A DNA stretch of 5,726 nt, taken from contig MBAA01000201.1 in NCBI GenBank assembly GCA_001940655.1, forward strand, positions 12,424 through 18,149. The letters are read 5' to 3'. Shown piece by piece: positions 1-5,453 of the stretch (position 1 is its first letter; each line of letters begins with the position of its first letter). This DNA comes from Promethearchaeota archaeon CR_4 (GTDB lineage: Archaea; Asgardarchaeota; Lokiarchaeia; Sigyniarchaeales; CR-4). The position numbers and the translations under genes were made by a program. The notes beneath the pieces are model-generated. The model worked only from the letters and a program-made list of their open reading frames with translations. It did no database searches and was not told the DNA's origin.

Positions 1-219
1 ATGGGGATTTAATTTGAAGTAGACCGTTAATTGTTTCTTTAAAAGAACGAACACTACCACAATGAGAACAAATTCGATGGCACTTGCTCCGAAGAAACGA
101 CAGAACGCGAGAGTGAAGGGACTATAGTTATAAACTTCTATAAATTTTAAAAAGAGGGGAGCTAATCCAATGCAACAATATGCTACCAGTAAGAGGAGTA
201 ATGGACGAGCGAGTCTCAT
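1..219 (-). CDS. EamA/DMT-family membrane transporter, N-terminal part (runs off left edge)
   Basis: This is an open frame of 73 codons with no stop before the window edge, so only the N-terminal quarter of a roughly 280-300 residue family is present. The translation starts MRLARPLLLLLVAYCC and has two hydrophobic segments, about residues 6-25 and 36-60, separated by a short polar stretch. The pattern GLAPLFLKF (residues 18-26) followed by SPFTLAFCRFFGA (33-45) matches the first two helices of EamA/drug-metabolite-transporter proteins, where a Pro-rich turn and a conserved Arg (here R41) precede helix 2. The segment ends with a basic KK loop (61-62), as expected on the cytoplasmic side. The ATG at 219 is the first possible start, because two in-frame TGA codons lie 6-11 bases upstream of it. 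No good Shine-Dalgarno is visible. The gene begins 33 bases after the RAM-protein stop, so co-transcription is likely. Family members export or import amino acids, sugars or other metabolites; the substrate cannot be read from this fragment. Confidence 0.75.
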   Translation of the reverse strand, partial: MRLARPLLLLLVAYCCIGLAPLFLKFIEVYNYSPFTLAFCRFFGASAIEFVLIVVVFVLLKKQLTVYFKLNPH

Positions 220-252
220 AGTGTATCATCATCCCGTCTGCATTGGTGGCAT

Positions 253-501
253 TTACTGAAATTCAAACCGTTTCATTACGATGTGGGTGTTCGTGGCAGC
301 AATACCTTCCACCCGCTCGATTTTCTTGTAAAGTTCGTACAATTCACTCATATGCTCCACTTCAATCTCCATCAAGCCATCGAAGTCCCCCGCCGTGATT
401 GAAATGTATTTGATGCCAGGGATTTTTTTAATGCCTTCAACGACGTCTTCCACTTTCCCTGGCTTGATTCGTATAAAGCAATGAGCATTGATTTTTTCCA
501 T
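253..501 (-). CDS. Stand-alone RAM-domain protein (Lrp/AsnC effector-binding domain without HTH)
   Basis: This 82-residue protein has the size and layout of a single RAM domain (beta-alpha-beta-beta-alpha-beta, ferredoxin-like). Strand 1 is AHCFIRIKPG (6-15), helix 1 VEDVVEGIKKIPG (17-29), strands 2-3 IKYISITAGDFDGLMEIEV (30-48) with the ligand-loop-like GDFD at 38-41, helix 2 MSELYELYKKIERV (51-64), and strand 4 NTHIVMKRF (71-79). In Lrp/AsnC regulators this domain binds amino acids and drives oligomerisation. Here the N-terminal helix-turn-helix is absent, and the ATG directly after the promoter region leaves no room for one. Single-domain RAM proteins are known in archaea and bacteria and may modulate full-length Lrp partners or act as small amino-acid sensors. 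The gene sits just downstream of the trp operon and 33 bases before a transporter gene. The fold assignment is good; the ligand and partner are unknown. Confidence 0.85.
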   Translation of the reverse strand: MEKINAHCFIRIKPGKVEDVVEGIKKIPGIKYISITAGDFDGLMEIEVEHMSELYELYKKIERVEGIAATNTHIVMKRFEFQ

Positions 502-523
502 AGGAGGAAGGAAGCTACCGATC

Positions 524-531
524 CTTTAAAG
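524..531 (-). promoter_or_regulatory. Candidate proximal TATA-like box (TTTAAA) for the RAM gene
   Basis: The minus strand reads CTTTAAAG, a perfect 8-base palindrome. Its centre is about 26 bases upstream of the A of the RAM-gene ATG, the usual archaeal TATA-to-start distance, so use of this box would give a leaderless or nearly leaderless mRNA. That would fit the lack of a Shine-Dalgarno; the bases just before the ATG are the pyrimidine tract CTTCCTTCCTCCT. The upstream flank (GGCTTC) is a poor BRE, which weakens the call. The palindrome could also be a regulator site. Confidence 0.4.
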
Positions 532-549
532 AAGCCTTATTGTCTTGTC

Positions 550-566
550 ATATATTATTTCGACAT
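550..566 (-). promoter_or_regulatory. Candidate distal BRE/TATA promoter for the RAM-transporter unit
   Basis: The minus strand reads ATGTCGAAATAATATAT. CGAAA resembles a purine-rich BRE and TAATATAT resembles an archaeal TATA box. A start site about 25 bases downstream would fall near 527 and give a 5' leader of roughly 25 nt without a Shine-Dalgarno close to the ATG. It lies between the T-run terminator of the trp operon and the next gene, where a promoter is expected. It competes with the TTTAAA box at 524-531; both are inferred from sequence only. Confidence 0.45.
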
Positions 567-578
567 TCAAATTGACCT

Positions 579-592
579 AAAAAATAAAAAAA
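579..592 (-). terminator. T-rich transcription terminator after trpG
   Basis: On the minus strand a run of seven T, one A and six T begins 8 bases after the trpG stop codon. No convincing hairpin precedes it. T-tracts without a stem are the typical archaeal intrinsic termination signal. Its place between trpG and the RAM-gene promoter candidates suggests that it ends the trp transcript, fully or in part. Confidence 0.7.
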
Positions 593-599
593 CAGTAAT

Positions 600-1238
600 T
601 TATAATTGAAGAAAATTTCTTAGAATTTCTATCCCAAAAGGACGCATTACTACGGACTCGGGGTGAAACTGGACGCCCTCCACGAGATATTTGCGATGGC
701 GAACCCCCATAATCGTCCCATCATCAGCCATAGCGGTGATTTTCAGGTCACGAGGGAGGAAGTCCGCCTTGGCAGCCAACGAATGATACCTCACTACGTT
801 GCAGGGGTTTGGGAGTCCTTTGAAAATGGACTCCCCATCGTGAAATACTTTCGAAATCTTACCGTGCATTGGTCCAACTTTAGCTCTGCTGACGTATTCG
901 AAAGTGGGATCTTCGCCAAATGCCTCGCAAATCGCCTGGTGTCCGAGACATACCCCTAAAATGGGGATCTGCCCCATGAATCGGCGAATAATGGGAATCA
1001 CGTTGCCAGATTCGTACTTGGGGTGACCCGGGCCTGGAGATATAATGATTCTTTGTGGTAGCTCCGTTTCTACCCAATCAAGGGTCACATCGTTTCCCAA
1101 TACAATAATTTCTGCCTGGGGCCTGAGCTGACAGACATAATCCACGAGATTATACACGAAACTATCCTTGTTATTGATGAAGAGGATTTTCTCTTTACTC
1201 TCGCAGTCTTTCTTGTTCACATCACTCACAACAGTCAT
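600..1238 (-). CDS. trpG: Anthranilate synthase component II, glutamine amidotransferase (TrpG)
   Basis: TrpG hydrolyses glutamine and passes ammonia to TrpE for anthranilate formation. The 212-residue protein is a class I glutamine amidotransferase. It has the opening KILFINNKDSFVYNL (17-31), the ISPGPGHP loop (66-73), the nucleophile Cys97 in GVCLGHQAI, VGPMHGK (121-127), RYHSL (150-154) and the His192/Glu194 pair in VQFHPES, so the catalytic triad is intact. The ATG overlaps the trpE stop as ATGA and has GGAGG 10 bases upstream, which supports this start. It gives about 16 extra, mostly polar residues before the usual start of the family; internal GTG codons at residues 4 and 7 are weaker alternatives. 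TrpG and PabA share this fold and some enzymes serve both pathways, but the place beside trpE makes the tryptophan role the first choice. It is the last gene of the operon, followed by the T-run terminator. Confidence 0.95.
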   Translation of the reverse strand: MTVVSDVNKKDCESKEKILFINNKDSFVYNLVDYVCQLRPQAEIIVLGNDVTLDWVETELPQRIIISPGPGHPKYESGNVIPIIRRFMGQIPILGVCLGHQAICEAFGEDPTFEYVSRAKVGPMHGKISKVFHDGESIFKGLPNPCNVVRYHSLAAKADFLPRDLKITAMADDGTIMGVRHRKYLVEGVQFHPESVVMRPFGIEILRNFLQL

Positions 1239-2725
1239 TTTTCATTTGCCTCCGCGATCATGACGGATTTTAAAACGCTAGCCAACTTATTCCGGGTTTC
1301 AATCCACTCCAACCTGGGATCGGAGTCAGCCACGATGCCTGCACCCGCTTGGCCAGTGAACGTCTGGTTCTTGACAAAGAGTGACCGAATTGCAATCGCC
1401 CAGTCGCAATCCCCGTTGAGCGCAAAATATCCCACGACCCCAGCATAGGGGCCCCGGGGTTCTCGCTCGAGGTCGCGGATGATTTCCATCGCCCGCAGCT
1501 TGGGTGCCCCAGACACGGTACCGGCCGGGAACATGCTCTTCAATACGTCAACCCCGTGGAAATTCGTGCGGGATCTGACCTTGGAAATGATATGCATCAC
1601 GTCCTTATACCGCCGGAGACGCATCTTCTCGTATGTGTCCACGGATCCTGGGACAGAGATTTTCGCAAGGTCATTCCGCGCGAGATCTACCAGCATAATG
1701 TGCTCCGCTGCTTCTTTCGGGTCGTCCATTAATTCTTTTTCAAATTTCAGATCCTCTTTTTCGGTCTTCCCCCGCCGCCGTGTTCCCGCGATGGGTACGG
1801 TTTCACACACCCCCCGGTCTACGGTCACGAGCGCCTCAGGACTACTCCCAATGATCTTACACCCATTCAAATTAAGGAAATACATGTAAGGGGAGGGGTT
1901 AAGTCGCCGTAAGGTTTGATACACGTTCATCGGGGAAACCGAGCTTTCCAAGCGTAATTTACGCGAGAGAACAACCTGGGTCACGTCCCCCCGAAGAATA
2001 TTCTCTTTTGCTTGTCCGACGATATCCTCGAACTTTTCCTCATCCATATTGGATTGAAACTTGGATGTGTCGATCTGGTCAGGGATTTTGAAACCAGTAA
2101 TGGGTTTATCTGCGGTTTTTACCTTGAAATCTTGGACTAATTCCCGCATTTCAACCGGTGGTTGGTAATCATTCAACGCATTATCAATTTGGAACAATGC
2201 TCGGGACTCGTGACTGTAGACGAGCACCTTGGTGGCCATTGCCAAGATTGCATCGGGAAATTCCCGTTTTGGCGTATATTTGACCCATGGCGCTACCACA
2301 TCATACCCAATGTACCCCACGAGGCCTCCATAGAAGAGGTGGCGTGGAAAAATTTCCGGGAATTGGGTTTTGCTATACGGAAAATACCGCTTGATGAGGT
2401 CGAAAGCCGGCATGTGATATTGCACTTCATCCTTGAAGGCCTGTTGCACGGCAGGGAACGGTTGTTCTTCCCTAGTCTCGATTTGTTGCTTCAGGAGTTC
2501 ACCCCGCTCAGATGTAATGTTCCGGATTGTCGCACGTTTCCCGTTAATTTGCAATAAAAAGTCCGGATTTGCACATATGAAGGAATAGAGCGACACGTGA
2601 CTTTCTTCCTGCACGCTCTCCAGGAGAATCGCGTTGGAAACCCCTTTTTCCTCGCAGAGGAATTTGTAGAAGGCAAAAATGTCATCTACTTTTCCTAAAC
2701 TATCAACATGCATGTCAAATTCCAT
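1235..2725 (-). CDS. trpE: Anthranilate synthase component I (TrpE)
   Basis: TrpE converts chorismate and ammonia, supplied by TrpG, to anthranilate, the first committed step of tryptophan synthesis. The 496-residue length is normal. The N-terminal domain has the tryptophan-site motif LLES (34-37) followed by SLYSF (45-49). The chorismate-binding domain follows, with DVTQVVLSRKL (247-257), NPSPYMYFL (276-284), GSSPEALV (293-300), PIAGTRRRG (311-319), EHIMLVDLARNDLAKIS (341-357), FPAGTVSGAPKLRAM (399-413) and AGAGIVADSDP (460-470). His342 matches the catalytic His of characterised TrpE, and Glu474 and Glu477 lie in the C-terminal metal-site region. Ala313 in PIAGT indicates TrpE rather than PabB, which has PIKGT. 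LLES and NPSPYM are the segments where feedback-resistance mutations map in enteric TrpE, so inhibition by tryptophan is expected. The ATG is one base after the trpA stop, with GAGG 10 bases upstream; Met5 is a less likely start. Confidence 0.97.
   Translation of the reverse strand: MEFDMHVDSLGKVDDIFAFYKFLCEEKGVSNAILLESVQEESHVSLYSFICANPDFLLQINGKRATIRNITSERGELLKQQIETREEQPFPAVQQAFKDEVQYHMPAFDLIKRYFPYSKTQFPEIFPRHLFYGGLVGYIGYDVVAPWVKYTPKREFPDAILAMATKVLVYSHESRALFQIDNALNDYQPPVEMRELVQDFKVKTADKPITGFKIPDQIDTSKFQSNMDEEKFEDIVGQAKENILRGDVTQVVLSRKLRLESSVSPMNVYQTLRRLNPSPYMYFLNLNGCKIIGSSPEALVTVDRGVCETVPIAGTRRRGKTEKEDLKFEKELMDDPKEAAEHIMLVDLARNDLAKISVPGSVDTYEKMRLRRYKDVMHIISKVRSRTNFHGVDVLKSMFPAGTVSGAPKLRAMEIIRDLEREPRGPYAGVVGYFALNGDCDWAIAIRSLFVKNQTFTGQAGAGIVADSDPRLEWIETRNKLASVLKSVMIAEANEK
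1249..1253 (-). promoter_or_regulatory. Shine-Dalgarno of trpG (GGAGG)
   Basis: GGAGG on the minus strand lies 10 bases before the trpG ATG, inside the 3' end of trpE. It supports the upstream ATG and therefore the extended TrpG N-terminus. Because of the 4-base ATGA overlap, translational coupling with trpE is also likely. Confidence 0.65.
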
Positions 2726-2726
2726 G

Positions 2727-3548
2727 TCATTCTCGCCTCGTTGCTTCTTTCATCTTCTTGGCGTAATCCTCTACATGCCGCACCATCTCGGACGGATTCG
2801 CTTGGTGGGTTTTGATCAAATCCACAATAGCGGAGCCCACGATTACCCCGTCCGCTCCCGCTTTCACGATTGCCCGGACATGGTCGGGAGCACTGATACC
2901 AAAACCCACGGCGAGGGGGATCTTTTCCTTCGCTTGGACTCGCTTGATCGTCTCAATCGTCAAGTCCGAAAGCTGCGCTTGAGCGCCCGTGACACCCAAC
3001 CTAGAGATGACGTACAAGTAACCCTGAGCATATTGGTGAATCTTCGCCAGTCTCTGGGGGGTAGTGGTCGGGGCGACAAGAAAGATGATGTATTTGCCAA
3101 GAGTCTGGGCATATTTCCATACGTCTGTCGCTTCCTCAACCGGTAAATCCGCGATGATGACGCCATCTACGCCCGCCTTGTCCATATCGTTAAAGAAATC
3201 TTGAATACCTGTGGCGGGGTTCCCATGTCGGTTTAAAATCACGTTGAAATATGTCAAGATGATCAGGGGTTTGCTCGTAATCTGGCGGATCTGGGCCATC
3301 AGCTCGAAGGCCTTGTCAGAGTTCATGCCAGAAGCAAATGCACGTTGGTACCCTTCCTGGATGGTTGGTCCATCGGCGAGCGGATCCGAGAATGGGATGC
3401 CCACTTCTAAGAGGTCGAAATAAGGTTCGATCGCCTTGACGATCTCCAGTGTATGATTTGTTGCCGGGTCTCCCAGCACGAGGAATGGGATGAACGCCGC
3501 TTCGCCTCGCTTTTTTAGGTTCTGGAAAGACAAGTCAATTCGATTCAT
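2727..3548 (-). CDS. trpA: Tryptophan synthase alpha subunit (TrpA)
   Basis: TrpA cleaves indole-3-glycerol phosphate to indole and glyceraldehyde 3-phosphate; indole passes through a tunnel to TrpB. The 273-residue protein is a complete TIM barrel of normal length. The catalytic pair is visible as Glu48 in LLEVGIPFSDP and Asp59 in LADGP, matching Glu49 and Asp60 of the E. coli enzyme. The mobile loop 6 is RLGVTGA (183-189), and the phosphate-binding segments are GFGIS (215-219) and GSAIV (238-242). The N-terminal PFLVLGDP (21-28) corresponds to the family's P-(F/Y)-x-x-x-G-D-P segment. The ATG overlaps the trpB stop as ATGA, and GAGG lies 8 bases upstream, so the start is well supported. The adjacent genes, with trpB first, fit expression of the alpha2-beta2 complex. 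No missing key residue is seen. Confidence 0.97.
   Translation of the reverse strand: MNRIDLSFQNLKKRGEAAFIPFLVLGDPATNHTLEIVKAIEPYFDLLEVGIPFSDPLADGPTIQEGYQRAFASGMNSDKAFELMAQIRQITSKPLIILTYFNVILNRHGNPATGIQDFFNDMDKAGVDGVIIADLPVEEATDVWKYAQTLGKYIIFLVAPTTTPQRLAKIHQYAQGYLYVISRLGVTGAQAQLSDLTIETIKRVQAKEKIPLAVGFGISAPDHVRAIVKAGADGVIVGSAIVDLIKTHQANPSEMVRHVEDYAKKMKEATRRE
2736..2739 (-). promoter_or_regulatory. Weak Shine-Dalgarno of trpE (GAGG)
   Basis: GAGG on the minus strand lies 10 bases before the trpE ATG, inside the end of trpA. With the trpA stop only one base before the trpE start, terminating ribosomes could also reinitiate here. Confidence 0.45.
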
Positions 3549-4747
3549 AGGTCAAACCTCAATCGTTTTTGGAGGATGTCTAAATCTTTTCCACCGTTCC
3601 CTGAAACATTAATAACAAGGATGTCTTCGGGGTGGTAATTTTGTGCAATTCTCTTCCCGTAAGCAAGAGCGTGGGAGGATTCCAGAGCAGGAATGATTCC
3701 TTCCACGCGCGACAACTCTACGCACGCGTCCAGTGCTTCCTGATCTGTGATTTCACCGACTTGTAGGCGACCTAGGTCTTTCAAGAGCGCGTGTTCGGGA
3801 CCCACGCCGGGATAATCCAACCCCGCAGAAACTGAATGGGATTCTTTTATGTTGCCAAAATCGTCCTGCAACAAGTAAGTCGCTGCACCGTGGAGGACCC
3901 CTAAGCGACCCCGTGTCAGGGGGAGAGAATGTTTGCCCGTATCCCCGCCCTCGCCTGCAGCCTCTGCTCCATAAAGAGCTACGTCATCTTCGATGAAGTC
4001 GTACATGGCACCCATCGCGTTCGAACCCCCGCCAATGCAAGCAACAATGCCATTCGGGAGGCGACCCGCTTGTTCGACTATTTGTTGCTTAATTTCTTTC
4101 CCGATAATCCGTTGAAATTCCCGCACGATCATTGGGTAAGGATGGGGACCTACCACACTTCCCATAAGATAGTGCGTATCTTCAACGTGAGAAATCCAGT
4201 ACCGCATGCCTTCGTTTATGGCATCCTTTAGGGTACGACTTCCGCTATGGACGGGGACTAATTGGGCACCAGAGAGTTGGATGCGATAAACGTTATAGTG
4301 CTGCCGTTTAATATCCTCGTCGCCCATAAAGACTTTCACTTCCAATCCAAGTTGCGCACCCGCGATGGCAGTGCCGTAGCCATGCTGGCCGGCGCCGGTC
4401 TCCGTGACCAGTTTGGTTTTTCCCATGTACTTGGCGAGGAGACCTTGCCCGAGAGTGTTATTGAGTTTATGGGCACCACCATGGAGCAGATCTTCGCGTT
4501 TTAGATAAATATTGCATCCCCACCGCTTGCTCAGGTTACCTGCAAAATAGAGCGGCGTGGGGCGCCCAGCGAAGTCTTTCAATAGCTGCTTCAACTCGGT
4601 TTTAAATCGTTGTTGGGGATAGAACTTAGCAAAGGCCGCATCGAGTTCTTCCAAGGCGGGCATCAAGATCTCGGGAGCATACCGGCCCCCGTACTTGCCG
4701 TACTTCCCCCTTTCATCAGGGTATTTACCATAATAGCTTTTAGCCAT
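3545..4747 (-). CDS. trpB: Tryptophan synthase beta subunit (TrpB, TrpB1 type)
   Basis: TrpB is the PLP enzyme that condenses indole with L-serine to give tryptophan, working as the alpha2-beta2 complex with TrpA. The 400-residue protein is full length. It has the N-terminal GGRYAPEILMPALEEL (20-35), the PLP lysine Lys94 in REDLLHGGAHKLNN, Glu116 in TETGAGQHGYGTA (catalytic Glu and carboxylate-binding loop), the phosphate-binding GGGSNAMG (239-246), the SAGLDYPGVGPEHA segment (307-320) and EGIIPALESSHA (349-360). These are TrpB1 features, unlike the longer stand-alone TrpB2. One oddity is that the C-terminal loop, usually SGRGDKD, reads SGNGGKD (382-388); Ser382, placed near the PLP ring nitrogen, is kept. 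The ATG is inside the end of trpF (8-base overlap), with AGGTGA 6 bases upstream. Confidence 0.97.
   Translation of the reverse strand: MAKSYYGKYPDERGKYGKYGGRYAPEILMPALEELDAAFAKFYPQQRFKTELKQLLKDFAGRPTPLYFAGNLSKRWGCNIYLKREDLLHGGAHKLNNTLGQGLLAKYMGKTKLVTETGAGQHGYGTAIAGAQLGLEVKVFMGDEDIKRQHYNVYRIQLSGAQLVPVHSGSRTLKDAINEGMRYWISHVEDTHYLMGSVVGPHPYPMIVREFQRIIGKEIKQQIVEQAGRLPNGIVACIGGGSNAMGAMYDFIEDDVALYGAEAAGEGGDTGKHSLPLTRGRLGVLHGAATYLLQDDFGNIKESHSVSAGLDYPGVGPEHALLKDLGRLQVGEITDQEALDACVELSRVEGIIPALESSHALAYGKRIAQNYHPEDILVINVSGNGGKDLDILQKRLRFDL
3557..3560 (-). promoter_or_regulatory. Shine-Dalgarno of trpA (GAGG)
   Basis: GAGG, in the context TTGAGGTTT on the minus strand, lies 8 bases before the trpA ATG, inside the end of trpB. 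It supports the ATGA-overlap start. Confidence 0.55.
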
Positions 4748-5453
4748 CGTTATTCACCTTAAATTGAATTAGATTCTGTTTATTGTGATAATCTTCAAAT
4801 ACAGGAGATTTCTCTTCAAAATGCTTTGCAATCGTTAGAAAAGTCTTGATACGTTCAGGGTTCTTAATACCGGGTGCTTGTTCAACTCCCGAACTGACAT
4901 CTACCCCGAAAGGACGTGCAATTTGCAATACTTGCAGGAGATTGTTGGAATTCAGACCTCCCGCTAATACTATCTTGCATGGGTGAAGTCGTTTGATTGC
5001 TCTTACGGCGAGATTGACATCTTCCAATCGTCCCATCCCCAAACTCCCATCAATTAAGATATACGGGATTCGGTTGAGGATTTTTTGGAAGGAAGGAAGG
5101 TCTGGGTTCAGGTGGATTGCTTGTTGGGCGGTTAATGCAGGGATGATACGTTCCAAATTCAACTCGCAAAGTTCTTCAAATCTCGGCAATCTACATCGAA
5201 AATGAACTTGTATCTTACTTTTGGAAAACCTGCCAGCGATGTATTCCACTTCATTTAGAGAATAAATGCTCGTTACTACTACTGTTTGGATTGATGGCGA
5301 AATGTCATTTATCAGGGTAAGTGCTTGTTTTTCGGTGAGATTACGTGGTGAATCAGGGACTCCAACTACAAACCCTACCGCGTCTGCCCCGTTGTCTACA
5401 CAAATGGGCAAAGTGGAGGATTGTGTAATTCCACAAATTTTCACGAAGACCAT
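4740..5453 (-). CDS. trpF: Phosphoribosylanthranilate isomerase (TrpF)
   Basis: TrpF performs the Amadori rearrangement of phosphoribosylanthranilate to the carboxyphenylamino-deoxyribulose phosphate used by TrpC. The (beta-alpha)8 barrel begins with VKICGIT (4-10), which contains the general base Cys7. It continues with GADAVGFV (22-29), SPRNLT with substrate-binding Arg37 (35-40), ILID with the likely general acid Asp135, GMGR (139-142), the phosphate-binding LAGGLNSNNL (163-172) and GVDVSSGVE with PGIKNPERI (183-202). The middle strand reads IQVHFRC (81-87) where VQLHG is usual, so the Gln and His are kept but the Gly is replaced. At 237 residues it exceeds the usual ~200-215; the excess is a polar tail after residue ~212, encoded in AT-rich DNA and overlapping trpB by 8 bases. 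The ATG shares a base with the trpC stop (TAATG), with AGGAG 11 bases upstream. Sampled G+C is lower than in trpB and trpE. Confidence 0.95.
   Translation of the reverse strand: MVFVKICGITQSSTLPICVDNGADAVGFVVGVPDSPRNLTEKQALTLINDISPSIQTVVVTSIYSLNEVEYIAGRFSKSKIQVHFRCRLPRFEELCELNLERIIPALTAQQAIHLNPDLPSFQKILNRIPYILIDGSLGMGRLEDVNLAVRAIKRLHPCKIVLAGGLNSNNLLQVLQIARPFGVDVSSGVEQAPGIKNPERIKTFLTIAKHFEEKSPVFEDYHNKQNLIQFKVNNDG
4754..4759 (-). promoter_or_regulatory. Shine-Dalgarno of trpB (AGGTGA)
   Basis: AGGTGA on the minus strand, complementary to the 3' end of archaeal and bacterial 16S rRNA, lies 6 bases before the trpB ATG. It supports this start even though it sits within the trpF coding frame. Confidence 0.6.

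Noticed and set aside
502..514. Purine tract AGGAGGAAGGAAG on the plus strand as a ribosome binding site
   Set aside because: No plus-strand start codon follows at a usable distance and no plus-strand gene exists there; it is the complement of the pyrimidine tract before the RAM-gene ATG.
502..600. Riboswitch, T-box or hairpin attenuator in the intergenic region
   Set aside because: The spacer is under 100 bases and mostly occupied by the T-run and TATA-like boxes; no stable stem or leader peptide with Trp codons was found.
663..959. Plus-strand open frame of 98 codons
   Set aside because: It lies wholly opposite trpG, whose motifs are intact; the predicted protein has no recognisable domain.
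880..1077. Minus-strand 65-codon frame inside trpG
   Set aside because: Out-of-frame overlap within a clear amidotransferase domain; composition is not protein-like.
1479..1889. Plus-strand open frame of 136 codons opposite trpE
   Set aside because: Antisense shadow of conserved TrpE motifs, low-complexity Ser/Arg-rich translation, no start context.
2679..3146. Plus-strand open frame of 155 codons across the trpA-trpE junction
   Set aside because: Antisense to two well-supported overlapping genes; no domain recognised.
4684..4740. Repeat in the trpB N-terminus (GKYP, GKYG, GKYGG)
   Set aside because: It is a short protein-level similarity in the region that normally reads like PDE.G.FG.FGGRY; not a DNA repeat of note.
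4755..4795. Internal promoter before trpB in the AT-rich end of trpF
   Set aside because: TATA-like bits such as TTTAA are present, but their spacing would put the start inside trpB or give a very short leader, and the tight gene overlap favours one transcript.
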